Origin: Marvinbryantia formatexigens
Lineage (GTDB): Bacteria > Bacillota > Clostridia > Oscillospirales > Ruminococcaceae
NCBI GenBank assembly: GCA_021771035.1
Contig: JAETPU010000004.1
Span: forward strand, 62,001-126,000
Length of the DNA: 64,000 bases
Direction: 5' to 3'
Translations under genes and position numbers: made by a program
The notes under the pieces: generated by a model
Databases searched by the model: none
The model's input: the letters and a program-made list of their open reading frames with translations, nothing else
What the model was told of the DNA's origin: nothing
Shown: positions 51,269-60,220 of the stretch, piece by piece
How the letters are laid out: each line of letters starts with the position of its first letter
How positions within the stretch are numbered: position 1 is the stretch's first letter

Positions 51269-51520
51269 TTAGTCGCTGACATAGGGCAGCAAAGCCAAGT
51301 GGCGGGCACGCTTGATGGCCACGGTCAGCTGACGCTGATGACGGGCACAGGTGCCGGTGACTCTGCGGGGAACAATCTTCGCTCTTTCAGACAGGTATCT
51401 TCTGAGCTTCGGGATGTCCTTATAATCAACAGTCTGTACTTTATCTACGCAGAAAGCGCAAACCTTTTTGCGGCCTTTCCGGTTGCCGCCGCGTCTCTCC
51501 GGTCTCTCGGATCTCTCCAT
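51269..51520 (-). CDS. rpsR: 30S ribosomal protein S18
   Basis: 83 residues; forms a heterodimer with S6 on the small-subunit platform. KVCAFCVDK with TGTCARHQR gives a C-C-C-H set, so this is the zinc-binding type. [22 protein letters not shown] is the conserved core (in part). Last gene of the standard rpsF-ssb-rpsR operon. Confidence 0.98.
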   Translation of the reverse strand: MERSERPERRGGNRKGRKKVCAFCVDKVQTVDYKDIPKLRRYLSERAKIVPRRVTGTCARHQRQLTVAIKRARHLALLPYVSD

Positions 51521-51561
51521 GGTTCAAAACCTCCTTTTAATCTCATGATTCGTTCTGATAA

Positions 51562-52029
51562 TCAGAATGGCAAATCGTCTTCGTCATCAATCTCCGCAAA
51601 ATCATTGGCTGTTCCGCTGGAATAAGAGGAGCCTGCAGACGGCGCGGCAGGTGCTGCCGGAGCCGGGTTAAAGGAAGCGGCGGGAGCAGAATCATAGCTG
51701 CGGGCAGCCGCGCTCTTGCTCTCAACAAAACTGACGTTTTCCGCTAAAACCTCTACGCGGGTACGCTTATTTCCCTCACGGTCCTGATAATTGGAAACCT
51801 GAATCCTTCCATCAATGGCGATGGCATTTCCCTTGTGGAAATACTTTGAGATAAACTCAGCGGTCTGTCTCCATGCAACGCAGTTGATGAAATCGGTCTG
51901 CCGCTCGGCACCCTTGGAATAGGGACGATCCACCGCAATGGAAAAGGACAGAACCGGGATATTGGACGGAGTGTAACGAAGTTCAGGATCTGCGGTTAAT
52001 CTGCCGACAAGAATTGCTTTGTTCAGCAT
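51562..52029 (-). CDS. ssb: Single-stranded DNA-binding protein
   Basis: 155 residues. N-terminal OB fold (MLNKAILVGRLTADPELRYT; VAWRQTAEFISKYFHKG; in parts), a Ser/Ala/Pro-rich linker and the acidic partner-binding tail DEDDLPF. ATG 52029. Between rpsF and rpsR as in most Firmicutes. Confidence 0.98.
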   Translation of the reverse strand: MLNKAILVGRLTADPELRYTPSNIPVLSFSIAVDRPYSKGAERQTDFINCVAWRQTAEFISKYFHKGNAIAIDGRIQVSNYQDREGNKRTRVEVLAENVSFVESKSAAARSYDSAPAASFNPAPAAPAAPSAGSSYSSGTANDFAEIDDEDDLPF

Positions 52030-52044
52030 CTTTTACCACCATCC

Positions 52045-52353
52045 TTACGCTTCGGGGGTCTCAGTCTTAGCCACGATTAAAGAACGAAGCACGCCATCGG
52101 TGATCTTGTAGATACGATCCAGCTCAGCCGGGAAATCCGGAGCACTGGTGAAGTTGATGAGAGTGTAATAACCCTCAGTCTCGTCCTGAATCTCGTAAGC
52201 AAGTCTTCTCTTGCCCCAATCATCAATCTCTCCCAGAGTTCCATTTTCACTGATTAAAGTTGTGAACTTTTCTACCAGAGCTTTGGCGCCCTCCTCACCC
52301 AATTTGGCGCTGAGGATCACAATCGTCTCGTAGTTTGCCTGCAGTTTCGGCAT
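52045..52353 (-). CDS. rpsF: 30S ribosomal protein S6
   Basis: 102 residues: YETIVILSAKLGEEG start, WGKRRLAYEIQDETEGYY and LRSLIVAK. ATG 52353 with AAAGGAGG upstream. The 100-base leader could hold the S6:S18-binding RNA motif known in bacteria; I did not resolve it. Confidence 0.98.
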   Translation of the reverse strand: MPKLQANYETIVILSAKLGEEGAKALVEKFTTLISENGTLGEIDDWGKRRLAYEIQDETEGYYTLINFTSAPDFPAELDRIYKITDGVLRSLIVAKTETPEA

Positions 52354-52454
52354 ATTGACACCTCCTTTTGGACATTAGGCCCCGCCAAGGCACTGCCTTC
52401 GCAGAGCAAGGATAAAAAATGAGCGCTGCCGCATCGCAATACGGCAACGCAAAA

Positions 52455-52483
52455 ATTATATCAAAAAAACAGGCTGTCGTCAA
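52455..52483 (-). promoter_or_regulatory. Promoter of rpsF operon
   Basis: Leftward TTGACG (52478-52483), 17-base spacer, TATAAT (52455-52460). It starts 6 bases before the galU stop. Confidence 0.85.
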
Positions 52484-52488
52484 TCCTT

Positions 52489-53358
52489 TTACAGGTTCTT
52501 CGAGACATTCTTTAAATATTCCCGGAAATCTTCCCCAATTTCCGGATGTTTCAGGCCAACTTCCACAATCGCCTGCAAAATCCCCAGCTTATTGCCCATA
52601 TCATAGCGGGTGCCCACAAAGTCCACGCCAATCATACCGTTGGTGATTGCCAATGTGCGCATGGCGTCCGTAAGCTGCAATTCTCCCCCGGCGCCCGGCG
52701 CGGTGTTCTCCAGGATGGTGAAAATGGAGGACGGCAGCACACAGCGGCCCAGAATGGCAAAATTGGAGATAATCTGCTCCCGGCTGGGTTTTTCAATCAT
52801 ATCGGAGACCTCATACAGATTCCCCATGATGGGCTTGGTGTGCAGGGAGCAATATTTCATCACAAGCTCGGTGGGAACCTCTTTGATGCCCACAACGCCC
52901 TTGCCGAACTGCTCATAGGCCTCACAGAGCTGATGGCATACCGGCTGCTCGGAGATAATGACATCGTCGCCGTACAAAACGGCAAAGGGCTCGTCCCCCA
53001 CAAAGGATTTGGCGCACAATACCGCGTGGCCCAGGCCCTTGGTCTCCTTCTGGCGCACATACTGGATATTGGCTAAATTGGAGATGCGCACCATCTCCTC
53101 GTACTGCTTAATCTTGCCCGCCTTTAACAGCCTGTCCTCCAATTCGGGAGCCCGGTCAAAATGATCCTCCACGGTGGTTTTACCCCGGCTGGTGATAATG
53201 AGAATATCTTCAATTCCCGACTTCACCGCCTCTTCCACAATATACTGGATGGCGGGCTTATCTACAATGGGAAGCATTTCCTTCGGCATGGATTTGGACG
53301 CCGGCAGAACCCGTGTGCCCAAACCGGCCGCCGGGATCACGGCTTTCCTGATTTTCAT
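52489..53358 (-). CDS. galU: UTP-glucose-1-phosphate uridylyltransferase
   Basis: Makes UDP-glucose for glycolipids, teichoic acids and polysaccharides. 289 residues: KAVIPAAGLGTRVLPASKSMPKEMLP (in part AAGLGTR), EDHFDR, the VLYGDD metal site and GFVGTRYDMGNKLG-type end. ATG 53358. Confidence 0.96.
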   Translation of the reverse strand: MKIRKAVIPAAGLGTRVLPASKSMPKEMLPIVDKPAIQYIVEEAVKSGIEDILIITSRGKTTVEDHFDRAPELEDRLLKAGKIKQYEEMVRISNLANIQYVRQKETKGLGHAVLCAKSFVGDEPFAVLYGDDVIISEQPVCHQLCEAYEQFGKGVVGIKEVPTELVMKYCSLHTKPIMGNLYEVSDMIEKPSREQIISNFAILGRCVLPSSIFTILENTAPGAGGELQLTDAMRTLAITNGMIGVDFVGTRYDMGNKLGILQAIVEVGLKHPEIGEDFREYLKNVSKNL

Positions 53359-53458
53359 CGCGAAACATCCTTTCTGAATCCCCTTTTGGGGGGAACATTT
53401 TCATGGATCATCATACTGTTTTTTGCACTTTTTGTCAAATAACCGTCCCCATTTTATA

Positions 53459-54433
53459 TCAGTTCGTCAGGAGCATGAGCAGCACATTGGGGAGCACAAA
53501 CAGCAAAAACAGGAAGGCGGCGATACACACAATTACCAGAGTAAAATTGGTGCGTCCGTGGTGCGCCAGGGCATGGGCGCGGTCCTGTTCATCCGGAAAT
53601 TGTTCGCTTATGCGCTGTATTTTCTTTTTAGCATGGAGGAAATACAGCTTGTTGGCAAAGAGAGCGCAGCCGGTGGACAGGATAAAGGACAGGTACCGCA
53701 GCACGGAAGTGATATTTAAAAGCCCCTGGTAATTCTGCAAAAAGGCCATAAAGTGATCGATATCCAGCTGGGACATAGCGGCAAGGCCTCCGGTTTCGTA
53801 CAGCTGCTTCATATATACCGCGACCACACCGATAGACGGCAGGAAGGTGAGCACCCACAGCCCCAGCAGAACCGCCCCTATCAGGTACATCTTGCGGTAA
53901 AAATAGTACAGAAAATTAAAAAACAGCGACGACCAGTTGGCGCCGAAGGACACCGTATGCCGGTCCATCTGCTTAAACCTGGGCAGAAAATAATAGGAAT
54001 TATTCCCCACAAACAGCGCCCAGTCCCGCACCGGGATTCCGGCGATAGTTTCCCGGGCATCCAGGCCCCCATAGGGCGTGGTATAGGGGTTCCTCACAAT
54101 GGGCCGGGGACCCTGGTTGACAGCGCCGGCCGGCGTATTCCTGGACGCAGGCGTGTTCAGGCGCTCTCCGCAGATCTGGCAGAACACCGCCTCGGCGGGA
54201 TTCGCCGTACCGCAGGACGGGCATCTGAGCTGGCTGAGCCCATCCACCGTGGCGGCGTCCGGACGCTTCCAGCACTCCTGCGTACCGTGGCGATCCTCAA
54301 ATTTGCAGTGCCCGGTCTTTTCATAGCAGGCCCGGTGATAGGGCGCTCCGCACTCAGGGCACACCACAATATCGTCGCCCTGCGCAAATTTTTCCGAACA
54401 GACAGGGCACTGGGCCCCGATATAATTCGCCAT
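53459..54433 (-). CDS. RING-finger-like zinc protein with membrane region
   Basis: 324 residues. Residues 1-60 hold a RING/FYVE-like zinc finger (CPVCSEKF, VVCPECGAPYHRACYEKTGHC), residues about 72-95 a zinc ribbon (LRCPSCGTANPAEAVFCQICG, in part), then four predicted membrane segments (about 185-205, 240-265, 300-322 and others) in a DUF2628-like region. Function unknown. ATG 54433 (MANYIGAQCP) is used rather than six codons earlier. Divergent from prfB. Confidence 0.8.
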   Translation of the reverse strand: MANYIGAQCPVCSEKFAQGDDIVVCPECGAPYHRACYEKTGHCKFEDRHGTQECWKRPDAATVDGLSQLRCPSCGTANPAEAVFCQICGERLNTPASRNTPAGAVNQGPRPIVRNPYTTPYGGLDARETIAGIPVRDWALFVGNNSYYFLPRFKQMDRHTVSFGANWSSLFFNFLYYFYRKMYLIGAVLLGLWVLTFLPSIGVVAVYMKQLYETGGLAAMSQLDIDHFMAFLQNYQGLLNITSVLRYLSFILSTGCALFANKLYFLHAKKKIQRISEQFPDEQDRAHALAHHGRTNFTLVIVCIAAFLFLLFVLPNVLLMLLTN

Positions 54434-54573
54434 GCAGTTTTTACCTCCCAATTGGCAGCCGGGCCATTTACAGCCAGGCCGCAGATCCCCGCCTGGGATC
54501 CCAAAAGTTTGACAATAGTATCAGTATACCGTAAAACGGGGAAAATTCCAACCGCTTTCCCCTGCAAACACAA

Positions 54574-54613
54574 ACTTTACTTCCCTTGCAAATTGAATTA
54601 TAATACTATAATA
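54574..54613 (+). promoter_or_regulatory. Promoter region of prfB
   Basis: Two TATAAT boxes a few bases apart (ATTATAATACTATAAT) with TTACTT or TTGCAA upstream at 15-16 bases. Confidence 0.55.
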
Positions 54614-54660
54614 AATGATTGTGAAGAAACAATGAGATTACTTAGTAGGAGAATGACAAT

Positions 54661-55782
54661 ATGCTGCAATTGGATGAACTCAGGCTCCAGCTGGTGGATT
54701 TAAAGCCTCAGCTGGACAATCTGTCCGAGGCTATCGGCGTCACCCAGCTCACAGAGGAGCTGGCACAGCTGGATCAAAAGACGGCCGAGCCCGGTTTTTG
54801 GGAGGATCTGGAGAATTCCTCCAAAATTCTTCAGCGCTCCAAGCAGGTGAAAAATAAGCTGGAGGCGTGCCAGGGCCTTTACTCTCAATATGAGGATATC
54901 GCCACGATGGTGGAAATTGCCGAGGAGGAGCCCGACGAGGGGCTGCTGGAGGAGATCCGCACGGCGCTGCAGGGGCTCACCGGCAATCTGGAAACCCAGA
55001 AGCTGGCCACCCTGCTCAGCGGCGAATATGACGCCAACAACGCCATCCTCACCTTCCATGCGGGCGCCGGAGGAACCGAGGCCCAGGACTGGGCGCAGAT
55101 GCTTTACCGGATGTATACCCGCTACTCGGAGCGCCATGGCTTCAAGTACAAAATTCTGGATTATCTGGACGGCGATGAAGCCGGGCTCAAGAGCGCTTCT
55201 ATCCTGATTGAAGGGCTCAACGCCTATGGTTACCTGAAATCGGAGGCCGGCGTCCACCGGCTGGTGCGCATCTCCCCCTTTGACTCCTCCGGGCGCCGCC
55301 ACACCTCCTTTGCCTCATTGGAGGTTATGCCGGAAATCAGCGACGATACGGAAATCGAGGTCCGCGAAGAGGATTTGAAGGTAGATACCTACCGTTCCAG
55401 CGGCGCAGGCGGGCAGCACGTCAACAAGACGGAATCCGCTATCCGTATCACCCATCTGCCCACCGGGATTGTGGTTGCCTGCCAGAATGAGCGCAGCCAG
55501 CATCAAAACCGGGAGGTTGCCATGAAGATGCTCAAATCCAAGCTGGCGGAAATTAAGGAACGGGAGCATCTGGAAAAAATCGAGGACATCAAGGGCGTAC
55601 AGAAGGAGATTGCCTGGGGTTCCCAAATCCGCTCCTATGTATTTATGCCCTATACCCTGGCAAAGGATCACCGTACAAACTTTGAAAGCGGCAATATCAC
55701 CGCTGTAATGGACGGAGAAATCGACGGCTTCATCAACGCCTACCTGAAGGCCAAGAGCTTGGGAGAGCTGCAGCAGGGATAA
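54661..55782 (+). CDS. prfB: Peptide chain release factor 2
   Basis: Terminates translation at UGA and UAA. 373 residues: HAGAGGTEAQDWAQML, the codon-recognition tripeptide in RISPFDSSGRRHTSF, and the catalytic GGQ in SSGAGGQHVNKTESA. The whole protein is in one frame from ATG 54661; there is no in-frame CTTTGA shift site near codon 25, so the common autoregulatory +1 frameshift is absent. AGGAG lies 10 bases upstream. Confidence 0.97.
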   Translation: MLQLDELRLQLVDLKPQLDNLSEAIGVTQLTEELAQLDQKTAEPGFWEDLENSSKILQRSKQVKNKLEACQGLYSQYEDIATMVEIAEEEPDEGLLEEIRTALQGLTGNLETQKLATLLSGEYDANNAILTFHAGAGGTEAQDWAQMLYRMYTRYSERHGFKYKILDYLDGDEAGLKSASILIEGLNAYGYLKSEAGVHRLVRISPFDSSGRRHTSFASLEVMPEISDDTEIEVREEDLKVDTYRSSGAGGQHVNKTESAIRITHLPTGIVVACQNERSQHQNREVAMKMLKSKLAEIKEREHLEKIEDIKGVQKEIAWGSQIRSYVFMPYTLAKDHRTNFESGNITAVMDGEIDGFINAYLKAKSLGELQQG

Positions 55783-55793
55783 AAATATACAAT

Positions 55794-55830
55794 AGACCCC
55801 CCCACCAGCCGGGTTGGTGGGGGGGTCTAT
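55794..55830. terminator. Hairpin after prfB
   Basis: ATAGACCCCCCCACCA / TGGTGGGGGGGTCTAT with a 7-base loop. Little T-run on the plus strand; on the minus strand TTGTATATTTTTA follows. Confidence 0.7.
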
Positions 55831-55965
55831 TCGGGCAAAGCCCTGGATGACGGTCACGCTCAAGGGCGTTTAAAGATTCTCACAGACAACGGGTTCGCCT
55901 ATTCCACGCCTGTACGCGCATACCAAAAGCGGCAGAAGCCGGCGGCTTTGTGCTCAGGAAAAAAA

Positions 55966-56751
55966 TTACGGGAGAGGGCGCGCCAACACCTGTGCCCCAC
56001 TCAAAACCTGTTCCTGCACCGCTGTAGTGGAAATTTTTATTGGATTACACAGGGATTCTATCATCGCCACGACTTCCTCCTCAGTGAGCCCCTGTGCTGT
56101 CAGAACAAATCCTGCGTCTCCATAGAAAAACTGTGCGTGGTAGTATCCCGCATCCGTCAATCCCAGATACACCTGGGTGCCGGAGATGACAGAATTTTCA
56201 TAGTCCTTATCCATTGCAAAGCACACAAATGGCAGCCTGCCCTTTGCCACCTCCAGGTTGACGCTGCGTGTAAAATCCGGATTGGAGTAATTGAGCACCA
56301 CTTGATCCCAATAGACTTCTCCCTTCCCTTTGTCCCTTCGAAAAACGCCATGACCGCCGAAATCCTCCGCCGTATCCCAGCTGGTCAGATCCTGCGGAAC
56401 CTGCGGAAAAATATCGACGCCGTAATAGTCCTGTAACTGAGCGGCGTCCATCAGCACAAAATCATCCCAGGACAGGTTGATATTGAGCTTTTCCCGATAG
56501 GCGGCAGGCTCATCCAGGCGGTTGGTTATAATCCTGTTTTCCACGCTGCCGCTTTGTGGGGTATCCTCTGGCGCCAACGGCTGGTTTTGAGCCCCACTCT
56601 GCCAGAGCCCCGTCCCCAGCAGTACCGCAAGGCAAAGACAGGATGTACAGGAAATCACTGTTACCACTGTCCTTCTCTTTCTGCTGTGCTGCAGCCGGTA
56701 TTGTCTCCTGCGTTCCAGCAGGTTATTTACCACATCTTCACAGGTCTTCAT
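55966..56751 (-). CDS. Putative anti-sigma membrane protein
   Basis: 261 residues: about 30 cytoplasmic residues (MKTCEDVVNNLLERRRQY), one membrane segment (about 28-50), and a 200-residue outside domain with no motif I recognise. Starting inside the end of the ECF sigma gene (14-base overlap) and having this topology, it is probably the cognate anti-sigma factor. The cytoplasmic part is short and lacks a zinc anti-sigma motif. ATG 56751. Confidence 0.65.
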   Translation of the reverse strand: MKTCEDVVNNLLERRRQYRLQHSRKRRTVVTVISCTSCLCLAVLLGTGLWQSGAQNQPLAPEDTPQSGSVENRIITNRLDEPAAYREKLNINLSWDDFVLMDAAQLQDYYGVDIFPQVPQDLTSWDTAEDFGGHGVFRRDKGKGEVYWDQVVLNYSNPDFTRSVNLEVAKGRLPFVCFAMDKDYENSVISGTQVYLGLTDAGYYHAQFFYGDAGFVLTAQGLTEEEVVAMIESLCNPIKISTTAVQEQVLSGAQVLARPLP

Positions 56752-57295
56752 ATGTAAAGCCCTCCTTTTCCAGTTCTTTTTTCAGCGATTGCTTGGCACG
56801 GTAGAGAAGCATCTCGATTTGTGATTTGTTTTTCCCCATCACCCTGCCCGCCTGAGGATTGGTAAGCCCCTCAAAATAAGTCAAGGTTAAAACCTCCCGG
56901 TATTCGGCTTTGAGCCTGCCGAGGGTTTGATGAAGCAGGAGCCTGTGTTCCTCCCGGATATAGCGTTTTTCCAGGGTTTCCTCCTCCAATAGCAGCCGTT
57001 CACAGTCCTTCACGGGTATGCCCGGCTGCCTGGCGTGTTTTCGCAGATAATCCAAGGCCAAATTCCGCCCGATGGTGTAAAGCCAGGTTTTGAACGAATA
57101 CCGGCTGAAAAACACCGGCTTCTTTACCATGAGCTTAAAGAAGGTGTCCTCCATGAGTTCCTCTGCCACATCAAGATTTCCCATATACCCGTTCAGAAAG
57201 AGTGTCAGGCCATCCTTGTACTCCGTTACAATCTCAACGATCCCGCTGTCATCCCCTTCCAGAAAACGGCGGTAGCTACTTGCACCGTTATCCAC
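56738..57295 (-). CDS. ECF-type RNA polymerase sigma factor
   Basis: 185 residues. Region 2: VEIVTEYKDGLTLFLNGYMG and FKTWLYTIGRNLALDYLR; region 4: LGRLKAEYREVLTLTYFEGLTNPQAGRVMGKNKSQIEMLLYRAK (quoted in part: REVLTLTYFEGLTN). The start is placed at GTG 57295 with GGAG 8 bases upstream; ATG 57301 and ATG 57337 are alternatives with poorer spacing. Probably autoregulated together with the overlapping membrane protein. Confidence 0.85.
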   Translation of the reverse strand: MDNGASSYRRFLEGDDSGIVEIVTEYKDGLTLFLNGYMGNLDVAEELMEDTFFKLMVKKPVFFSRYSFKTWLYTIGRNLALDYLRKHARQPGIPVKDCERLLLEEETLEKRYIREEHRLLLHQTLGRLKAEYREVLTLTYFEGLTNPQAGRVMGKNKSQIEMLLYRAKQSLKKELEKEGFTYEDL

Positions 57296-57485
57296 CAGCA
57301 TTTCTCCTTTTCCTTGATTCGAACTGAGCCCATTCATCTATTTAACGCTTGAGAACAGGAAAACTAACACCATGTTTCCAATTTTGTCCCGTTGGCTGTT
57401 AAGGCGGCCCAGCCGGGCCCGGGAATCCGCCCGGTATAACCGGCGCAACGCCCCCGGCCCCTATGCCAGGCGGGAACGGATGCGA

Positions 57486-57514
57486 TTGAAATGCCTATGA
57501 ATCCATGGTAGAAT
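57486..57514 (+). promoter_or_regulatory. Promoter of the plus-strand methyltransferase
   Basis: TTGAAA (57486-57491), 17-base spacer, TAGAAT (57509-57514). Confidence 0.7.
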
Positions 57515-57664
57515 CTGATTGATACTATTCCGCCCGGCAGCCGAGGGAGCTGCTGTATGCAGCCCTGTCCCCCGCGTCCGGGAACACAGGCCGATACAAA
57601 AAGCGGGCGCTTTTGGCCGCCGTATTGGTTTGGGAAGAAAATGCACGCAACGGGAGGGAACAAT

Positions 57665-58453
57665 ATGTCAAAAAACGAAAAACAGCTCATTGAACAATAC
57701 CGCTTGGGAAACGAGGACGGGCGCGCCGCCTCATCACGCTCCACCAACCTTGAGTTCCACTATACCAAAAAGCATCTTCACGGCCTGATTCAAAAGACGG
57801 ACAGAGTATTGGAAGTGGGCTGTGCCACCGGGTACTACGGCCTTTATTATGCCGGCAGCTGCCAGGACTATGTGGGCATTGATATTGTTCCCGAGCATAT
57901 CGACTTATTCCGGCAAAAAATCGCCCAGCGCCGGCTGAACAATGTCTCCTGCCGGGTTGGTGACGCGACCAGCCTGAAGGGTGTGGGCGACAACAGCTTT
58001 GACGTTGTCCTATGCCTGGGGCCTATGTACCATTTGCCGCCCAGGGAAAGGGAGCTGGTGTTTGCAGAGTGCGCCAGAGTTTGCAAACAGGACGGGGTTC
58101 TCGCCTTCGCCTATATCAATAAGGTGGGGGTTTATGCCGGGGCCTGTATTCTGGACAGCCGGTATCCCAATGAGCTGGCAAATCAATGCGTCCTGGAAAA
58201 CGGCACCGACGATCTGCGCCCGGAACTCTTTTTCTATACGACACCGGAGGAAATGGCCTCACGCGCGGCAAGCTATGGGCTGCACAAGATCAAAAACCTT
58301 GGAACGGATTTCTTTTTCCTGATGAATCTGGTCAACGAAATGAATGATGAGGAATTTGAACGGATGCGGCCGCTGTATGATCAAATGACAAGCTATGAAA
58401 GCTGCACGGGGATGTCCAACCACGCCCTGCTCGTGTGCCGAAAGCGCAGTTAA
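57665..58453 (+). CDS. Class I SAM-dependent methyltransferase
   Basis: 262 residues. SAM loop VLEVGCATGYYGLYYA, acidic VGIDIVPEH, DATSLKGVGDNSFDVVLCLGPMYHL (in part), a Methyltransf_11/25-type core. Substrate unknown. ATG 57665 with GGGAGG 7 bases upstream; the open frame reaches 36 codons further. Not similar in detail to the methyltransferase at 11.7 kb. Confidence 0.88.
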   Translation: MSKNEKQLIEQYRLGNEDGRAASSRSTNLEFHYTKKHLHGLIQKTDRVLEVGCATGYYGLYYAGSCQDYVGIDIVPEHIDLFRQKIAQRRLNNVSCRVGDATSLKGVGDNSFDVVLCLGPMYHLPPRERELVFAECARVCKQDGVLAFAYINKVGVYAGACILDSRYPNELANQCVLENGTDDLRPELFFYTTPEEMASRAASYGLHKIKNLGTDFFFLMNLVNEMNDEEFERMRPLYDQMTSYESCTGMSNHALLVCRKRS

Positions 58454-58496
58454 TCCGCCGCCTGTGGTATGGCGGTTCCATTGCTTTTACCAAAGA

Positions 58497-58533
58497 AAAC
58501 CGCCCGCAGCCAAAAAGCTGCCGGCGGTTTTTT
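58497..58533. terminator. Bidirectional terminator between convergent genes
   Basis: AAAACCGCC..CAGC / GCTG..GGCGGTTTTTT with loop CAAAAA. Confidence 0.88.
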
Positions 58534-58548
58534 CTTGAGCGTTTTTCT

Positions 58549-58749
58549 TTACAGCAAATCCATCAGCTCTTCCTTGAGCTTTTCCATATGCTTGATTTCA
58601 AAGGTAACGGTATTTTTGAGCATCCCATTGTAGAGATCGCCCAAATCCGTCGGCTGGGTCTGGTGAGCCTCAAGGTGCTCCAGCCCCTCTTTGAGTTCGC
58701 CAATCTGCTGATCCATAAACTCCCGGACAAGATTCTTTTCCTTACTCAT
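58549..58749 (-). CDS. Small helical hypothetical protein
   Basis: 66 residues, charged and fully helical in appearance (LVREFMDQQIGELKEGLEHL, EIKHMEKLKEELMDLL), no cysteines or membrane segment. ATG 58749 has AAAGGAG 9 bases upstream. Longer upstream frame is not supported. Family not recognised. Confidence 0.65.
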   Translation of the reverse strand: MSKEKNLVREFMDQQIGELKEGLEHLEAHQTQPTDLGDLYNGMLKNTVTFEIKHMEKLKEELMDLL

Positions 58750-58986
58750 GGCTGATACACTCCTTTTCTTGTGCCAAAACGGCGTCCCGGTAAAACCGGG
58801 TTCAGCCATAGTGTGCCCAAAACAGGAATTGTTATTACAGCAAAAGAAAAATGCGGGAGTTTTGGGCCTGTACAGCCCTGAACGGCTCCCGATGCCGTCC
58901 CATGAAAGGAACCGCATTCTTTTTTAAGCATTTCAGCCAATTTGAAAGGGCGCGCCCGCAAAAACGCCCTGCCATCGGAACATCCG

Positions 58987-59796
58987 TCAATTTTCAGCAG
59001 CCGTTGTGTCCATTCCCAAAAGTTTCAGGCCATTTTGATAGAAAATTTTATCCTTCTCCTCTCGGGTGAGGCCGCTCGCCTGAAGATAGGCGATGGCATC
59101 CCTGGAATTGCCCCAGGGCGTATCGGAACCGAACAGGATTTTCCCGGCGCCATGGGAACGCACAATCCGCTCAAACTGTTCGGGGCTGCAGGCGTCACAG
59201 GCCAGGGACATATCCAGATAGAGATGTTCCCCCACCAGATACTCCTCTACCTCATCGAACCGGTACATTCCCCCCATATGAGCCCCAATCAGGCTAAGCC
59301 CGGGATAGCTGCGCACCACTTCGGCGATGGCCTTGGGCTGGGCGTGGACAGTGTCTGGAGAGAGCGGGTCATAGCCTGCGTGGATGACCACCGGCAGGCT
59401 CAGCTTCACCAGAGCTTCATAAATGGGAGCCATCCGGTCCTCATTGACGAAAAAGTTCTGATAATCCGGATGCAGCTTGACACCCCTGAGCCCCAGCTCC
59501 CGGATGCGGTACAATTCCTCGATGGCATCCGGCGCGTCCGGATGGATGGAGCCGAAGCAGAAAAACATCTCATCCTGGTTTGCCGCCGCGCAGTTGTTGA
59601 TGGTGGTCTGCTGGGAGGGCTTTGTGGCCACATTGAGAAGCACCGCCCTGTCCACGCCCCATTCCCGGAGCTTCTGCCTGGTGGAATCCAGCGTACCCAG
59701 GGTGCTGGGGGTCAGCCCTGATATTCGGGAGAGCTTCTCCAGAGTCCGGGGTGCAATGGCATCCGGGAATGTATGTACATGAAAATCCAATACCAC
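58987..59796 (-). CDS. Amidohydrolase family metal-dependent hydrolase
   Basis: 269-residue TIM-barrel hydrolase of the amidohydrolase-2 type. Metal ligands are readable: DFHVHTFP (HxH, residues 6-8), VIHAGYD and GAHMGGM (His), and FGSDTPWG (Asp). Substrate unknown. The start is GTG 59796 with AAGGA about 10 bases upstream. Two tandem copies of the promoter-like repeat lie 209 bases upstream pointing at it. Confidence 0.85.
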   Translation of the reverse strand: MVLDFHVHTFPDAIAPRTLEKLSRISGLTPSTLGTLDSTRQKLREWGVDRAVLLNVATKPSQQTTINNCAAANQDEMFFCFGSIHPDAPDAIEELYRIRELGLRGVKLHPDYQNFFVNEDRMAPIYEALVKLSLPVVIHAGYDPLSPDTVHAQPKAIAEVVRSYPGLSLIGAHMGGMYRFDEVEEYLVGEHLYLDMSLACDACSPEQFERIVRSHGAGKILFGSDTPWGNSRDAIAYLQASGLTREEKDKIFYQNGLKLLGMDTTAAEN

Positions 59797-60004
59797 AAAA
59801 ACCGCTTCCTTTACTTGCTAAAATTGATTCTTGGCTTCCGCAGCGGACCGCTCAGCGCGCAGTCCGGGGAGTCCCGCTATTCCATATGCCGGGTTCCTTC
59901 CTGTAGCCCCTGCTGCTGTGCCCCGAGCCCAAAGGCCGCAGGGCACAACCCCATCCGGCCGTGCGGGCTCCGGATCCAGAGAATGGCTCTGACGGCCAAA
60001 GCCC

Positions 60005-60102
60005 GGACGTTTTGCGGCTTGGCTGTGCCAAACACCGGCCACGCCTTTGGGCCAGTGAGCGAAACTCCCAGATGTTCACACACTGTGTGAACATTGTATC
60101 AC
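60005..60102 (-). repeat. Dispersed hairpin/promoter repeat, copy D1
   Basis: First unit of a tandem pair with period 118. Leftward TGA-TACAAT, hairpin GTTCACAC / GTGTGAAC, GGCCGG-type stem with one mismatch (ACTGGCC), TTGGC / GCCAA. Nearly identical to D2 (a few changes). Points at the amidohydrolase gene. Confidence 0.82.
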
Positions 60103-60122
60103 AATAAGGCCTGAACCAACCG

Positions 60123-60220
60123 GGACGTTTTGCGGTTTGGCTCTGCCAAACACCGGCCACGCCTTTGGGCCGGTGAGCGAAACTCCCAGATGTTCACACA
60201 CTGTGTGAACATTGTATCAC
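60123..60220 (-). repeat. Dispersed hairpin/promoter repeat, copy D2
   Basis: Second unit. Leftward TGA-TACAAT (60211-60219) whose TGA is at once the stop codon of the lysR gene; hairpin GTTCACAC / GTGTGAAC; ACCGGCC / GGCCGGT; GTTTGGC / GCCAAAC; ends CGTCCCG. Confidence 0.82.
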
